A stretch of 64,000 bases of DNA from CAYOSF01 sp964406605 (GTDB lineage: Bacteria > Chloroflexota > Dehalococcoidia > DSTF01 > RBG-16-68-14), in NCBI GenBank assembly GCA_964406605.1, contig CAYOSF010000001.1, forward strand, positions 248,001 through 312,000, written 5' to 3'. The translations under genes and the position numbers were made by a program. Under the pieces are notes generated by a model, which was not told where the DNA came from, ran no database searches, and worked only from the letters and a program-made list of their open reading frames with translations. Each line of letters opens with the position of its first letter. The first letter of the stretch is position 1. Positions 8,445 to 16,568 of the stretch are shown here, one piece after another.

Positions 8445-9527
8445 CTAGGCCGTCCTCTCGGTCCGCCCTTCCCGGGGATCGGGCTCCCTCGTGCGGCCGA
8501 GCTCCTCCATATCCCCCTGGTTGCTGAGCAGCATGAGGCGGTCGCCCGGGCGCAGGACGCTGGAGCCACGAGGACCGGCAAGCAGTTGCCCGTCCGGGCG
8601 CTGGATCGCCAGCAATGTGGTGTTCTTGCAGCGGCTCATCACCTCTTCCACGGAGTGCTCTGCGATGAGCGACTCCCCGGAGACCACGACTTCTCCGAGG
8701 AGCTGTTCCCCCTGCTGGCCCGACGCCAGCACGTCGATGAAGTCGACCGTGAGGGGCTGCAGGGCGGAGAGGGCCATCCGCCGTCCCGCGAGCACGTACG
8801 GTGAGATGACCCTGTTCGCTCCGGCCTGGAGCATCCGGGACTGGCTGGCCCGCTGCCTCGCCCGCGCCACGACGAAGAGCTCGGGGTTCAGCGCGTTGGC
8901 CGTCAGAACGATGTAGGTGTTGCCCGCGTCGGAGTCGGAAGCCGCCATCAGAGCCCGGGCGCGCTCTATCCCCGCTTTCTGAAGGGCGGCCTCCTGCGTG
9001 GCGTCGCCGTCGACCAGGAGGTAGTCCCCGGCCCGCGCTATGGCCTCAGGGTTGTTCTCCACGATGACGAACGGTACGCGGTGCTCCGCGAGCTCGTGTG
9101 CGATCTCCTGTCCCACACGGCCGAAGCCGCAGATGATGCAGTGGTCCCGGAGCGCTTCGATTCGTCCTCTCATTCGCCTCACTCCTAGGGCCTGGGCCAG
9201 CTCGCCTTCGATTACCTCCTGCACCACGGTAGTCAGGATGTACAGAGCGACGCCCACGCCGAACAGTACTACGAAGATGGTGAAGATCCGGCCGGCCTGG
9301 CTCAAGGGCTGAACCTCGCGGAAGCCAACCGTCGTGACCGTCGTGACGGTCATGTAGAGGGCGTCCAGAAAGGACCAGCCCTCGATCAGGATGTAGCCCA
9401 CAATGCCGAAGGCAAGCAGCCCGAACAGCGCCAGGACGTTCTGCGCGAGCCGACGCCAGGGAGCGCTGGGGTCTCGCAGTCGGTCTCCTGCGACCCGCAG
9501 GGTGTGGTCCGGGCTCAGTTCAGGCAT
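8445..9527 (-). CDS. potassium channel with RCK (TrkA) domains
   Basis: Two membrane helices (about 30-50 and 80-101) flank a pore loop whose filter reads TTVGFRE (65-71), followed by an RCK-N domain with the Rossmann loop GFGRVG (134-139) and a C-terminal TrkA-C domain (about 265-350). The architecture is that of MthK-like ligand-gated K+ channels in the inner membrane. The filter has Phe and Arg where textbook channels have Tyr and Gly, a variant I have seen in many bacterial members of this family. A TTG-poor, well-formed ATG start and convergent position with acnA are unremarkable. Confidence 0.85.
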   Translation of the reverse strand: MPELSPDHTLRVAGDRLRDPSAPWRRLAQNVLALFGLLAFGIVGYILIEGWSFLDALYMTVTTVTTVGFREVQPLSQAGRIFTIFVVLFGVGVALYILTTVVQEVIEGELAQALGVRRMRGRIEALRDHCIICGFGRVGQEIAHELAEHRVPFVIVENNPEAIARAGDYLLVDGDATQEAALQKAGIERARALMAASDSDAGNTYIVLTANALNPELFVVARARQRASQSRMLQAGANRVISPYVLAGRRMALSALQPLTVDFIDVLASGQQGEQLLGEVVVSGESLIAEHSVEEVMSRCKNTTLLAIQRPDGQLLAGPRGSSVLRPGDRLMLLSNQGDMEELGRTREPDPREGRTERTA

Positions 9528-9833
9528 GCCGCTTCGGTCCCTCGTGCGCCTGGTCTGCTACCTCCAGGGTGTTGGTCATGGACACCAGTGTACCGCTGAC
9601 CGGCGCTTGACCGTCACCCGCGGTGTACTAGGTGGGTGCGCGTGCCTCCTTCTTTCAGTGTGGCTGCCGTGCGTGTCGCGTTCAATCGGGCAAAACACCA
9701 CGTCGCGCGTCTCCCCAGATTCGAGACCGGGAGTCGACTATCGTCATGCATCCGGGCCACCGATCATCGCAGGCTCACTCTTCTTCTGCATCCTCCGCGA
9801 TTTCACGCTCGTGCGGGGCAATCCCGTTCGCAC
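9528..9833. other. intergenic region before the channel gene
   Basis: About 306 bp between two leftward genes. I see no convincing ORF, terminator hairpin or RNA motif. It should contain the channel gene promoter, but no clear -35/-10 pair stands out. Confidence 0.4.
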
Positions 9834-11183
9834 TCACCTACGCTGAGACTCTCGGACCTGGTCGACGGCAACGTCGATCGACTCCTCCAGCACGCCGGCG
9901 AGCATGTCGATTTCGTCCTCGCTGATGATGAATGGCGGTCCGATCAGGACCGCGTCCTGGACCGGGCCCGATCCGCCGGGATAGAAGAAGACGCCGCGCC
10001 CCAACCCCGCCACGACAGCCCTCATGGCTACATGATCCGATGCGGGGAACCGTTCCAGCGTTTCCCGGTCGCGCACCAACTCGATGCCCCACAGAAGGCC
10101 CAGTCCTCGGACCTGTGCGACGTTCGGGTGTCCTTCCAGCGACGAGAGACGGGCCCGGAGCACCTCTCCCATGGCTGCCGCTCGGGCCACCAGGTCCTCT
10201 CGTTCGAGGATTTCCAGGACTTTGTCAGCGACCGCGCACGCCGCCGAGTGTCCCGCGAAGGTGTAGAACATGGGGTCCTGCCCCTGCTCGGCGAGCGGGG
10301 CAACCACACCGGCCGTCGCGTAGATCCCGCCGATGGGGGCGTAGCCTCCGGCAAGGCCCTTGCCTCCGACGATGATGTCCGGCACCACACCCCAGTGGTC
10401 GACGCCGAACCGTCTGCCGGTCCGGCCGAAGCCGGTCATCACCTCGTCGGCGATGAGCAGCACCCCGTACCGATGGCAGATCTCGGCGACCCGCGGCCAG
10501 TAGCTTTGTGGAGGCACGAGCACACCGCCGGCGGCGCCCACGACGGGCTCGGCGATGAACGCGGCGACGGTGTCAGGACCTGCCTGCACGATCGCCTCCT
10601 CGAGCCCGTCCGCGGCGCGTTCCAGGCAGCCATCGGCGTGCTGGCCAAGGGAGCAGTCGAGGCAGTAGTGGGCGGGCGCTTTGGGGAAGTCGACGAGCAG
10701 CGGCTCGAACCCTTTCCGTCGGGACGCGTGCCCCCCTGCCGCGAGCGCGCCCAAGGTGATTCCGTGATAGGACAGCTCGCGGCCGATGACCTTCCAGCGC
10801 TCCGGCCTTCCCGCGGCGAGATGGTGTTGGCGCGCAAGCCGGATCGCCGCGTCCACGGATTCGGAACCTCCGCTGGTGAAGCCGACCCGGGTGAGGCCCT
10901 CCGGTAACCACCGGTCCACGAGGCGTTCGACCAACCGCACGCGCGCTTCGGTGGCGAAGGGCGGCACGACGTAGTCGACCTCGGCGAGGGCTCGCCCGGC
11001 CACCTCCGCCACTTCGCTCCTGCCGTGCCCGATGTTGGAGACTATGGCGCCGCCCGCAGCATCGAGGATCTGCCGTCCGTCCGGCGTGATCAGGTAGACG
11101 CCTTCTCCGCTCTGGATGGCGAACGGAGGGCCGCTGCCGGGCACGAACGACATGCGGCGAAGACGCTCTGGATCCAAGATCAT
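9834..11183 (-). CDS. class III PLP-dependent aminotransferase
   Basis: A fold-type I, class III aminotransferase of 449 residues. It contains GGSESVDAAIRLARQ (cofactor-phosphate site), the Asp of LLIADEVMTGFGRTG, and the Schiff-base Lys in VGGKGLAGGYAPIGG. Relatives transfer amino groups between omega-amino acids or amines and 2-oxo acids. A Cys-rich stretch (HYCLDCSLGQHADGC) in the middle is seen in some class III branches. The start at 11183 is preceded by AGGAGG at six bases, and ATGA overlaps the amidase stop, so the two are translationally coupled; an amidase releasing an amine for this enzyme is a plausible inference. Confidence 0.88.
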   Translation of the reverse strand: MILDPERLRRMSFVPGSGPPFAIQSGEGVYLITPDGRQILDAAGGAIVSNIGHGRSEVAEVAGRALAEVDYVVPPFATEARVRLVERLVDRWLPEGLTRVGFTSGGSESVDAAIRLARQHHLAAGRPERWKVIGRELSYHGITLGALAAGGHASRRKGFEPLLVDFPKAPAHYCLDCSLGQHADGCLERAADGLEEAIVQAGPDTVAAFIAEPVVGAAGGVLVPPQSYWPRVAEICHRYGVLLIADEVMTGFGRTGRRFGVDHWGVVPDIIVGGKGLAGGYAPIGGIYATAGVVAPLAEQGQDPMFYTFAGHSAACAVADKVLEILEREDLVARAAAMGEVLRARLSSLEGHPNVAQVRGLGLLWGIELVRDRETLERFPASDHVAMRAVVAGLGRGVFFYPGGSGPVQDAVLIGPPFIISEDEIDMLAGVLEESIDVAVDQVRESQRR

Positions 11184-12637
11184 TGGCCGCCTCCTCGGTC
11201 GGTCTGTTCCTTTCCGGCCGGTGCGCTCTCCTTGGCCAGCGGCGGCCACCGGCCGGCCCAGGGCCGCGCCTCCTCAATCGCGGCGGACATGCGGAGGACG
11301 CCGACGTCATCTCCCAACCGCCCGACGATCTGGACCGCCAGCGGCAGACCGTTGCTGTGGAACCCGAACGGCACGGATGCCGCCGGGTTGCCGCTCGCGT
11401 TGAAGATGGGCAGGAAGCTACCCGGCCAGGGACGGCCTTCGCCGAACCGACGCCGCTCGTCGCAGCGAGGCGCGGTCAGCGCCATGACCGGCGCGAGCAG
11501 GAAATCGTGGTCGTCGAACCAGCGGTGGGTCGCTGCCGCCCACGCCTCACGAGCGCGGACAGCCAGGCTGTACTTCCAGGCCGGCGTGGCCGGGGCAGGC
11601 TCGATGATTCGCCTCGCATACCCGGTCAGCTGGTCGAAATGCTCCGGCAGATCGGGCCTGAGATGGACGGCCCAGGCGTACTCGTCCGGGCCCGTGGTGT
11701 CTGCGGTGCCTTCGATGGGCTCTAGCTGCGGAGGATTCGATTCCTTGATTTCGCAGCCGAAGTCGCGGAGCAGGTCGCTCGCGGCCAGAACCGCCTGCCC
11801 GATCTCCGGGTCCGGCTCAATGTAGCCGTAGTCGAGGCTGAGGGCGACCCTGGTGCCCTGGAGCGACTGCGGTTCCAATGCGGCGAGGAAGTCCGGTGGG
11901 GTCTCAGTCATGGAGAGCGGGTCTCGCTCATGGGCGCCGGACGCCGCCTGCATGATGAGCGCAGCGTCGCGCACGGTCCGCGTCATGGGTCCCTGGTGCG
12001 ACGTGCGGGGGGCGCCTTTCCAGCCGTCGTGCGGGATCCGGCCAAAGGTCGGCTTCAGGCCGTAGATGCCGTTGTAGAACGAGGGAATCCTGATCGACCC
12101 GGCGCCATCCGTGCCGATCGCCAGGGGCCCAAGACCGGCCGCCACGGCCGCGCCGGCGCCGCCGCTGGAACCTCCGCAGGTATGGTCGAGGCTCCAGGGG
12201 TTGCGGCCATCGTTGCCCAGCTTGTTCATGGTCATGTCGATCAGGCCGAACTCCGGCGTATTGGTCTTGCCAAGGACGATCGCTCCCGCGGCCTGCACGC
12301 GCTCGACGACCGGCGCGCTATGGGACGAATAGTAGTCCTTGAATAGAAGAGAGCCGAAGGTGGTGGGCAGCCATGAGGTGTAGATCAGGTCCTTGATCGA
12401 GATGGGCACTCCGCAGAGGAGAGGCTTCTCGCCAGGCTGGGCCCAGGTGCGCTCGGCCTCTTGCGCGGCCGCCATCGCGCCGTCGTGGTCGACCGCCAGG
12501 TAGGCGTTCAGTTTGGGGTTGAGGCGGGCTATCCGTTCCAGCGTGACGGCGGTGACTTCTGTAGGCGAGATCTCCCGCCGGCCGTACGCCGACATGAGCT
12601 CAGCGGCGGACAGGAACGCCACTTCTTCGGTCGACAT
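11180..12637 (-). CDS. amidase-signature family amidase
   Basis: An amidase-signature enzyme of 485 residues with the Ser-cisSer-Lys triad: Lys82 in SIKD, the GGSSGG loop (about 155-160) and nucleophile Ser181 in GTDGAGSIRIP. One Gly of the usual GTDxGGS is Ala. These hydrolyse carboxamides; it is not GatA because no gatB or gatC lies nearby. The start at 12637 has GGGAGGAG seven bases upstream; the longer frame from 12679 lacks a ribosome site. A minus-strand TATAAT at 12678-12683, 40 bases ahead, may be its -10 element. Confidence 0.87.
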   Translation of the reverse strand: MSTEEVAFLSAAELMSAYGRREISPTEVTAVTLERIARLNPKLNAYLAVDHDGAMAAAQEAERTWAQPGEKPLLCGVPISIKDLIYTSWLPTTFGSLLFKDYYSSHSAPVVERVQAAGAIVLGKTNTPEFGLIDMTMNKLGNDGRNPWSLDHTCGGSSGGAGAAVAAGLGPLAIGTDGAGSIRIPSFYNGIYGLKPTFGRIPHDGWKGAPRTSHQGPMTRTVRDAALIMQAASGAHERDPLSMTETPPDFLAALEPQSLQGTRVALSLDYGYIEPDPEIGQAVLAASDLLRDFGCEIKESNPPQLEPIEGTADTTGPDEYAWAVHLRPDLPEHFDQLTGYARRIIEPAPATPAWKYSLAVRAREAWAAATHRWFDDHDFLLAPVMALTAPRCDERRRFGEGRPWPGSFLPIFNASGNPAASVPFGFHSNGLPLAVQIVGRLGDDVGVLRMSAAIEEARPWAGRWPPLAKESAPAGKEQTDRGGGQ

Positions 12638-12677
12638 GCTGTCTCCTCCCTTCGCCTCGGGTGGGCGAGCGGTTGTC

Positions 12678-12683
12678 ATTATA
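12678..12683 (-). promoter_or_regulatory. possible -10 element for the amidase-aminotransferase operon
   Basis: A consensus TATAAT reads on the minus strand 40 bases before the amidase start. No good -35 hexamer is found 16-18 bp further upstream, so this is suggestive only. Confidence 0.3.
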
Positions 12684-12865
12684 TCTCTTGACTCCCGCGC
12701 GTGCGGGGGTTGGCGTGCCTCTGCCGGACCGAGCCGCGTGTCGGGCCTGCCTGCTGGACAATGCCGGCAGCGCGTGATGAGAGGAGCGGTAGCCCATCAG
12801 CACCGCTTCCTGTAGGCTGGGACTACGGTTGTCGATCGGCCGAAGACAGCAGGGAGACGAGCGAC

Positions 12866-14110
12866 TTGGACAAGCAGATGTTGCAGCGGGTGGACCTCGG
12901 GCCAAAGTCGCTTGGCCGCTACGAATCTGTCATCGGCTCAGAGGCCGTCGATGAACTGAGAGAGCTGGCGTCGCCTCTGCGCGGGGCGCGGCTCGCTCAG
13001 ATCAACGCGACATCGTATGGGGGCGGCGTCTCCGAGCTGCTGCGCTCCTTGGTACCCCTCTATCGCGCCCTGGGTCTGCAAGCTGAGTGGCTGGTCATAC
13101 CTGGAAGCACGGAGTTCTTCACCATCGCGAAGGGCATCCACAACGCTCTCCAGGGCGCTGACTTTGACCTGACGGAGGAGGCCAAGGACATCTATCTGAA
13201 GCACAAGGAGATGGTGGCCGGATCCTTCGAGGACTCCTACGACTACGTGATCGTGCACGACCCCGAGCCGGTCGGCCTGCGAGAGCTCCGCGGACGCGAT
13301 GAGGCGCGCTGGATCTGGCGCTGTCACGTAGACGCTTCCGAGTCCAACCAGGAGGTACTAGCATTCCTCCTGCCGTTCATCGCCCAGTACGACGCCCTGG
13401 TGTTCACGATGGAGGAGTTTGTACCCGAGCAGCTTCGCGACCGGAAGCCCGTGATCATGCCACCCGGCATCGATCCGCTGAGCCCGAAGAACGTTGCCCT
13501 GCGTATCGACCTATGCCGGCAGATCCTGGAGTGGACGGGCGTCCGCCTGGACAAGCTGCTCATCACGCAGGTCTCCCGCTTCGACCCCTGGAAGGACCCG
13601 ATGGGCGTCATCGAGGTCTACCGCCACGTTCGCGAGGAGGTGCCCGACACCCAGCTAGCGCTCCTTGGCCAGATGGCGCTGGATGACGCGGGTGGATGGG
13701 AGATGTACCGTGAGATCGTGGGGGAGACGTCCGGCGATCCTGATATCCACGTACTCACCAACTTCACCGGCGTCGGAAACGCGGAGGTGAACGCCTTCCA
13801 ATCGTCCTCTCAGGTGGTCCTGCAGAAGTCGATCCGGGAAGGATTCGGTCTTGCGGTGTCAGAGACGCTCTGGAAGGGCACGCCGGTCGTGGCGGGCCGG
13901 GCGGGAAGCATACCGCTGCAGATGCCCGAAGGCGTCGGCGGGTATCTCATTGACGACAACGACGACTGCGTGCAGAAGACTGTGCGGCTACTGCGCGATC
14001 CCAGGGAAGCGCGGGAGTTGGGCGTGGCGGGCCGGGCCCATGTACGGGAGCATTTCCTGATCACCAGGCTGCTTGCAGACGAACTTCGGCTTCTGGCGTC
14101 CCTCCGCTAG
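12866..14110 (+). CDS. GT4 glycosyltransferase, trehalose synthase (TreT)-like
   Basis: A family-4 retaining glycosyltransferase of about 414 residues: acceptor-side start ARLAQINATSYGGGVSELL, donor-side QVSRFDPWKDPMGVIEVY, and the E-x7-E motif in EGFGLAVSETLWKGTP. The INATSYGGGVSELL opening is characteristic of the TreT/trehalose synthase-phosphorylase branch, which joins an NDP-glucose to glucose reversibly. A TTG at 12866 with AGGGAGA eight bases upstream is the likely start; an ATG four codons later has no ribosome site. It stands alone and divergent from the amidase operon. A role in compatible-solute synthesis is inference. Confidence 0.8.
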   Translation: MDKQMLQRVDLGPKSLGRYESVIGSEAVDELRELASPLRGARLAQINATSYGGGVSELLRSLVPLYRALGLQAEWLVIPGSTEFFTIAKGIHNALQGADFDLTEEAKDIYLKHKEMVAGSFEDSYDYVIVHDPEPVGLRELRGRDEARWIWRCHVDASESNQEVLAFLLPFIAQYDALVFTMEEFVPEQLRDRKPVIMPPGIDPLSPKNVALRIDLCRQILEWTGVRLDKLLITQVSRFDPWKDPMGVIEVYRHVREEVPDTQLALLGQMALDDAGGWEMYREIVGETSGDPDIHVLTNFTGVGNAEVNAFQSSSQVVLQKSIREGFGLAVSETLWKGTPVVAGRAGSIPLQMPEGVGGYLIDDNDDCVQKTVRLLRDPREARELGVAGRAHVREHFLITRLLADELRLLASLR

Positions 14111-14267
14111 CGCTGCGACGGGTGATGCCGTAGGCTTCTGACGCGGCTGCCGCCGGCGTCGCCGATGGCGGACGCGCACCGCCTGTCCCGGACGTTCGCT
14201 CACTGTTCAACTGATGGTGGGAATCGCTGCGACGCCACAGGCGCCCCGAGGATTCGCCCCCGATCCT

Positions 14268-14318
14268 TTGACGCGCCGGCCGGCCCGCGCTATAGTTATT
14301 ATGAACACTGGTTCATAA
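14268..14318 (+). promoter_or_regulatory. sigma-70 promoter with palindromic operator
   Basis: TTGACG (14268-14273), a 17-bp spacer and TATAGT (14291-14296) form a strong promoter. Immediately downstream, over the expected start point, lies TTATGAACACTGGTTCATAA (14299-14318): eight-base arms around four bases. The position and symmetry indicate a repressor site. It could be a TetR-type operator; its core GAAC-N4-GTTC also matches the SOS boxes found elsewhere in this window. The transcript would have a leader of about 275 bases before the Fe-S protein gene; only short weak ORFs (14356-14418 and 14367-14573) are seen in it. Confidence 0.6.
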
Positions 14319-14577
14319 CTTAACAGAGCAACAGGGCGGGACCGTAGAAGCGCCGATGAGTGGTCAATGTCTCACGGGTCTTGCCGAATGGAGAAGTCAA
14401 GCAGCCAGCGACGGGTAGGACCGGCGGCGCCACGAGCCGGATCTTCCGAGCCGAGTGGCTGCCACGTGGTCGCGACCGACCCGGAGGAGGAGCCCGAGAC
14501 GGCCGACGAAGAGGACGGCGCGAATGGCGAGCAGCGGCCGCACACCGCTGCCCTGAGACGGCTGCGGAGGTGAAGAG

Positions 14578-16245
14578 ATGATGTCAGAGCCGACGGTCGA
14601 TGAGGAACTCGGTGTCGCAGTCGCCCAGCCGCCCCCCTGCATAGCTACGAGCCTGCGCGACATCGGCCGGGTGCGGGCGCAGCTCGCCGACCTGCACCCG
14701 GCGCGGTTCATGCCGCTGCCATACCCCTACAACACCCCGGAGGACCAGTTCTCGATCAAGCCCTTGACCGAGAGCGCGCGGCAGAACTTGGAGTGCGACC
14801 TGGACGGCACGTGCGCCATCCAGATCCCCAGGCCGAGCAGCAGGGCGCAGGAAGAGGAGTTGGTCCGGAAGTTCATCAACGGGCTGAGGAAGCTATTCTC
14901 CGCCGACGACAACTGGACCTTCCTGGGGCCGCTGATGCTCCGGCTGGACTACTGCGCCAAGTGCCAGACGTGCGCCGACGCGTGCCCGGTCTATGTTTCG
15001 AGCGGCCGGGAGGAGATCTACCGGCCGACGTACCGGTCGGAGATCTTCCGGCGGATCGTGAAGAAGTATGTGATGCCGGGGGGATTCCTGAGCGGGCTGA
15101 CGGTCGGGGACATCGACCTGAACTGGCAGACACTGGCCCGGCTGGCGGAGCTGTCATATCGCTGCACCGTCTGCCGTCGCTGCGCCAAGGTGTGCCCTCT
15201 GGGCATCGGCAACGCCATGATCACTCGTGAGATCCGGAAGGTATTCAGCCAGGAGTTGGGGATAGCACCTGACGAGCTGCACCGGCTGGGCACGGTCCAG
15301 CAACTGGAGACCGGCTCGAGCACGGGCATGATACCGGCGGCGTTCGCGGACACGGTGGAGTTCATGGAGGAGGACGTGGAGGATCGGGCGGGGATGAAGT
15401 TCAAGTGGCCGGTGGACAAAGAGGGGGCGGATGTGCTGCTGATCCACAATGCGGGCGAGTTCCTGTCGTGGCCGGAGAACGCGGAGGCGTTCGCGATCAT
15501 TTTGGAGGCGGCGGGTGTCAGCTACACGCTCTCCAGCGAGCTTCTGGGATACGATTCTGTCAACTATGGCGTCTGGTACGACGATTTCCAGTTTGCGCGC
15601 GTGGCGCTGAAACACGCGGAGGTCGCGAAGAAGCTGGGCGTGAAGAAAATCGTCATAGGAGAGTGCGGCCATGCTCACAAAGCGCTTGCCGTCGTAGCGG
15701 ACCGAGTGCTGCCGCCCGAGCTGAACATCCCACGAGAGAGCTGCTTCACGTTCCTGGAGGACATTGTCGAGAGCGGCCGCTTGAAGCTGGACCCGGAGCG
15801 GAACAACTTCCCCGTGACCCTCCACGACCCCTGCAACATCGTGAGACTGATGGGTGTGGTGGAGCCGCAGCGGAGGATTCTGCGCAAGATCGCGCCCCAG
15901 TTCCGGGAGATGTACCCGAACCGGACGGAGAACTACTGTTGCGGCGGCGGCAGCGGGTTCGCAGTCATCCAGGGACTCAACTTCCCGGACTGGCGGTCGG
16001 CAATCGGCGGGAGGATGAAGTTCAAGCAGGTGCTGGAGGCATTCCAGGACACCAGGATTGACGATGAGTCCGTCGCCAAGTACGTGTGCTCACCTTGCTC
16101 CAACTGCAAGGGTCAGTTCAGAGGCATCTACGAGTACTTCGATGCGACGAACAGGTGCGGTCTCCAGTACGGCGGCCTGGTGGAGTTGATCGTCAACGCC
16201 ATGGTGGACATGCCGAAGCCGTTCATGGAGTGGCAGCAGGAGTAG
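14578..16245 (+). CDS. HdrD/DsrK-like (Fe-S)-binding electron-transfer protein
   Basis: A 555-residue soluble protein with two [4Fe-4S] sites, Cys126-129-132-136 and Cys196-199-202-206, followed by a Cys-rich (CCG) half with HDPCN, NYCCGGGSGF and CSPCSNC; the first CCG unit is reduced to GECGHAHKA. This is the layout of HdrD, DsrK and related subunits that pass electrons from a quinone or cytochrome to a thiol or disulphide partner. No membrane subunit, flavin partner or cytochrome gene is adjacent, so its partner must be elsewhere. GGAGG precedes the ATG pair at 14578. Likely controlled by the operator promoter upstream. Confidence 0.8.
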   Translation: MMSEPTVDEELGVAVAQPPPCIATSLRDIGRVRAQLADLHPARFMPLPYPYNTPEDQFSIKPLTESARQNLECDLDGTCAIQIPRPSSRAQEEELVRKFINGLRKLFSADDNWTFLGPLMLRLDYCAKCQTCADACPVYVSSGREEIYRPTYRSEIFRRIVKKYVMPGGFLSGLTVGDIDLNWQTLARLAELSYRCTVCRRCAKVCPLGIGNAMITREIRKVFSQELGIAPDELHRLGTVQQLETGSSTGMIPAAFADTVEFMEEDVEDRAGMKFKWPVDKEGADVLLIHNAGEFLSWPENAEAFAIILEAAGVSYTLSSELLGYDSVNYGVWYDDFQFARVALKHAEVAKKLGVKKIVIGECGHAHKALAVVADRVLPPELNIPRESCFTFLEDIVESGRLKLDPERNNFPVTLHDPCNIVRLMGVVEPQRRILRKIAPQFREMYPNRTENYCCGGGSGFAVIQGLNFPDWRSAIGGRMKFKQVLEAFQDTRIDDESVAKYVCSPCSNCKGQFRGIYEYFDATNRCGLQYGGLVELIVNAMVDMPKPFMEWQQE

Positions 16246-16568
16246 GAGGCCGCTGCAAACGGGAGCGAGAATGATGCCACCACGGCATGGATGTCTCGCT
16301 CACCATCCACTTCGGCGCGGGGCTGTCGGACAGCTTGCCGCGGCCGGACTCGAACGGTGAATAGCGGGCCGGCGGTCCTTGCCCGCGCCTGCCGATCATG
16401 TGCTACAGTCGTCGCTGACCGGCCAAGGAGCCTTTCCGGGCGGTTGACGTTGGGCGCCTGGGGCTAGAAGGGAGTGGCCTGGCTTCCTGCAATGCCTAGT
16501 GACGCCGGCACGCAGGATGACAGGTTGTGATGGGTTCAGATGGTCTGTTGCGCCCAAGGAGGTGGAGC
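16246..16568. other. intergenic region before the propeller-dockerin gene
   Basis: About 320 bp. It holds the Shine-Dalgarno sequence AAGGAGG at 16556-16562 for the next gene and G/C-rich inverted segments, but no ORF or RNA element I can defend. No clear promoter is visible. Confidence 0.4.

Noticed and set aside
9528..9833. Possible tRNA or small RNA gene
   Set aside because: No TTCGA-type T-loop with matching acceptor stem and no terminator hairpin could be found.
11180..12637. GatA subunit of the amidotransferase for Asn/Gln-tRNA
   Set aside because: There is no gatB or gatC nearby and it is coupled to an aminotransferase instead; a general amidase fits better.
14360..14581. Short ORFs in the leader of the Fe-S protein gene as real genes or a leader peptide
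   Set aside because: Three overlapping frames are possible, none has a ribosome site, and none is enriched for a regulatory amino acid.
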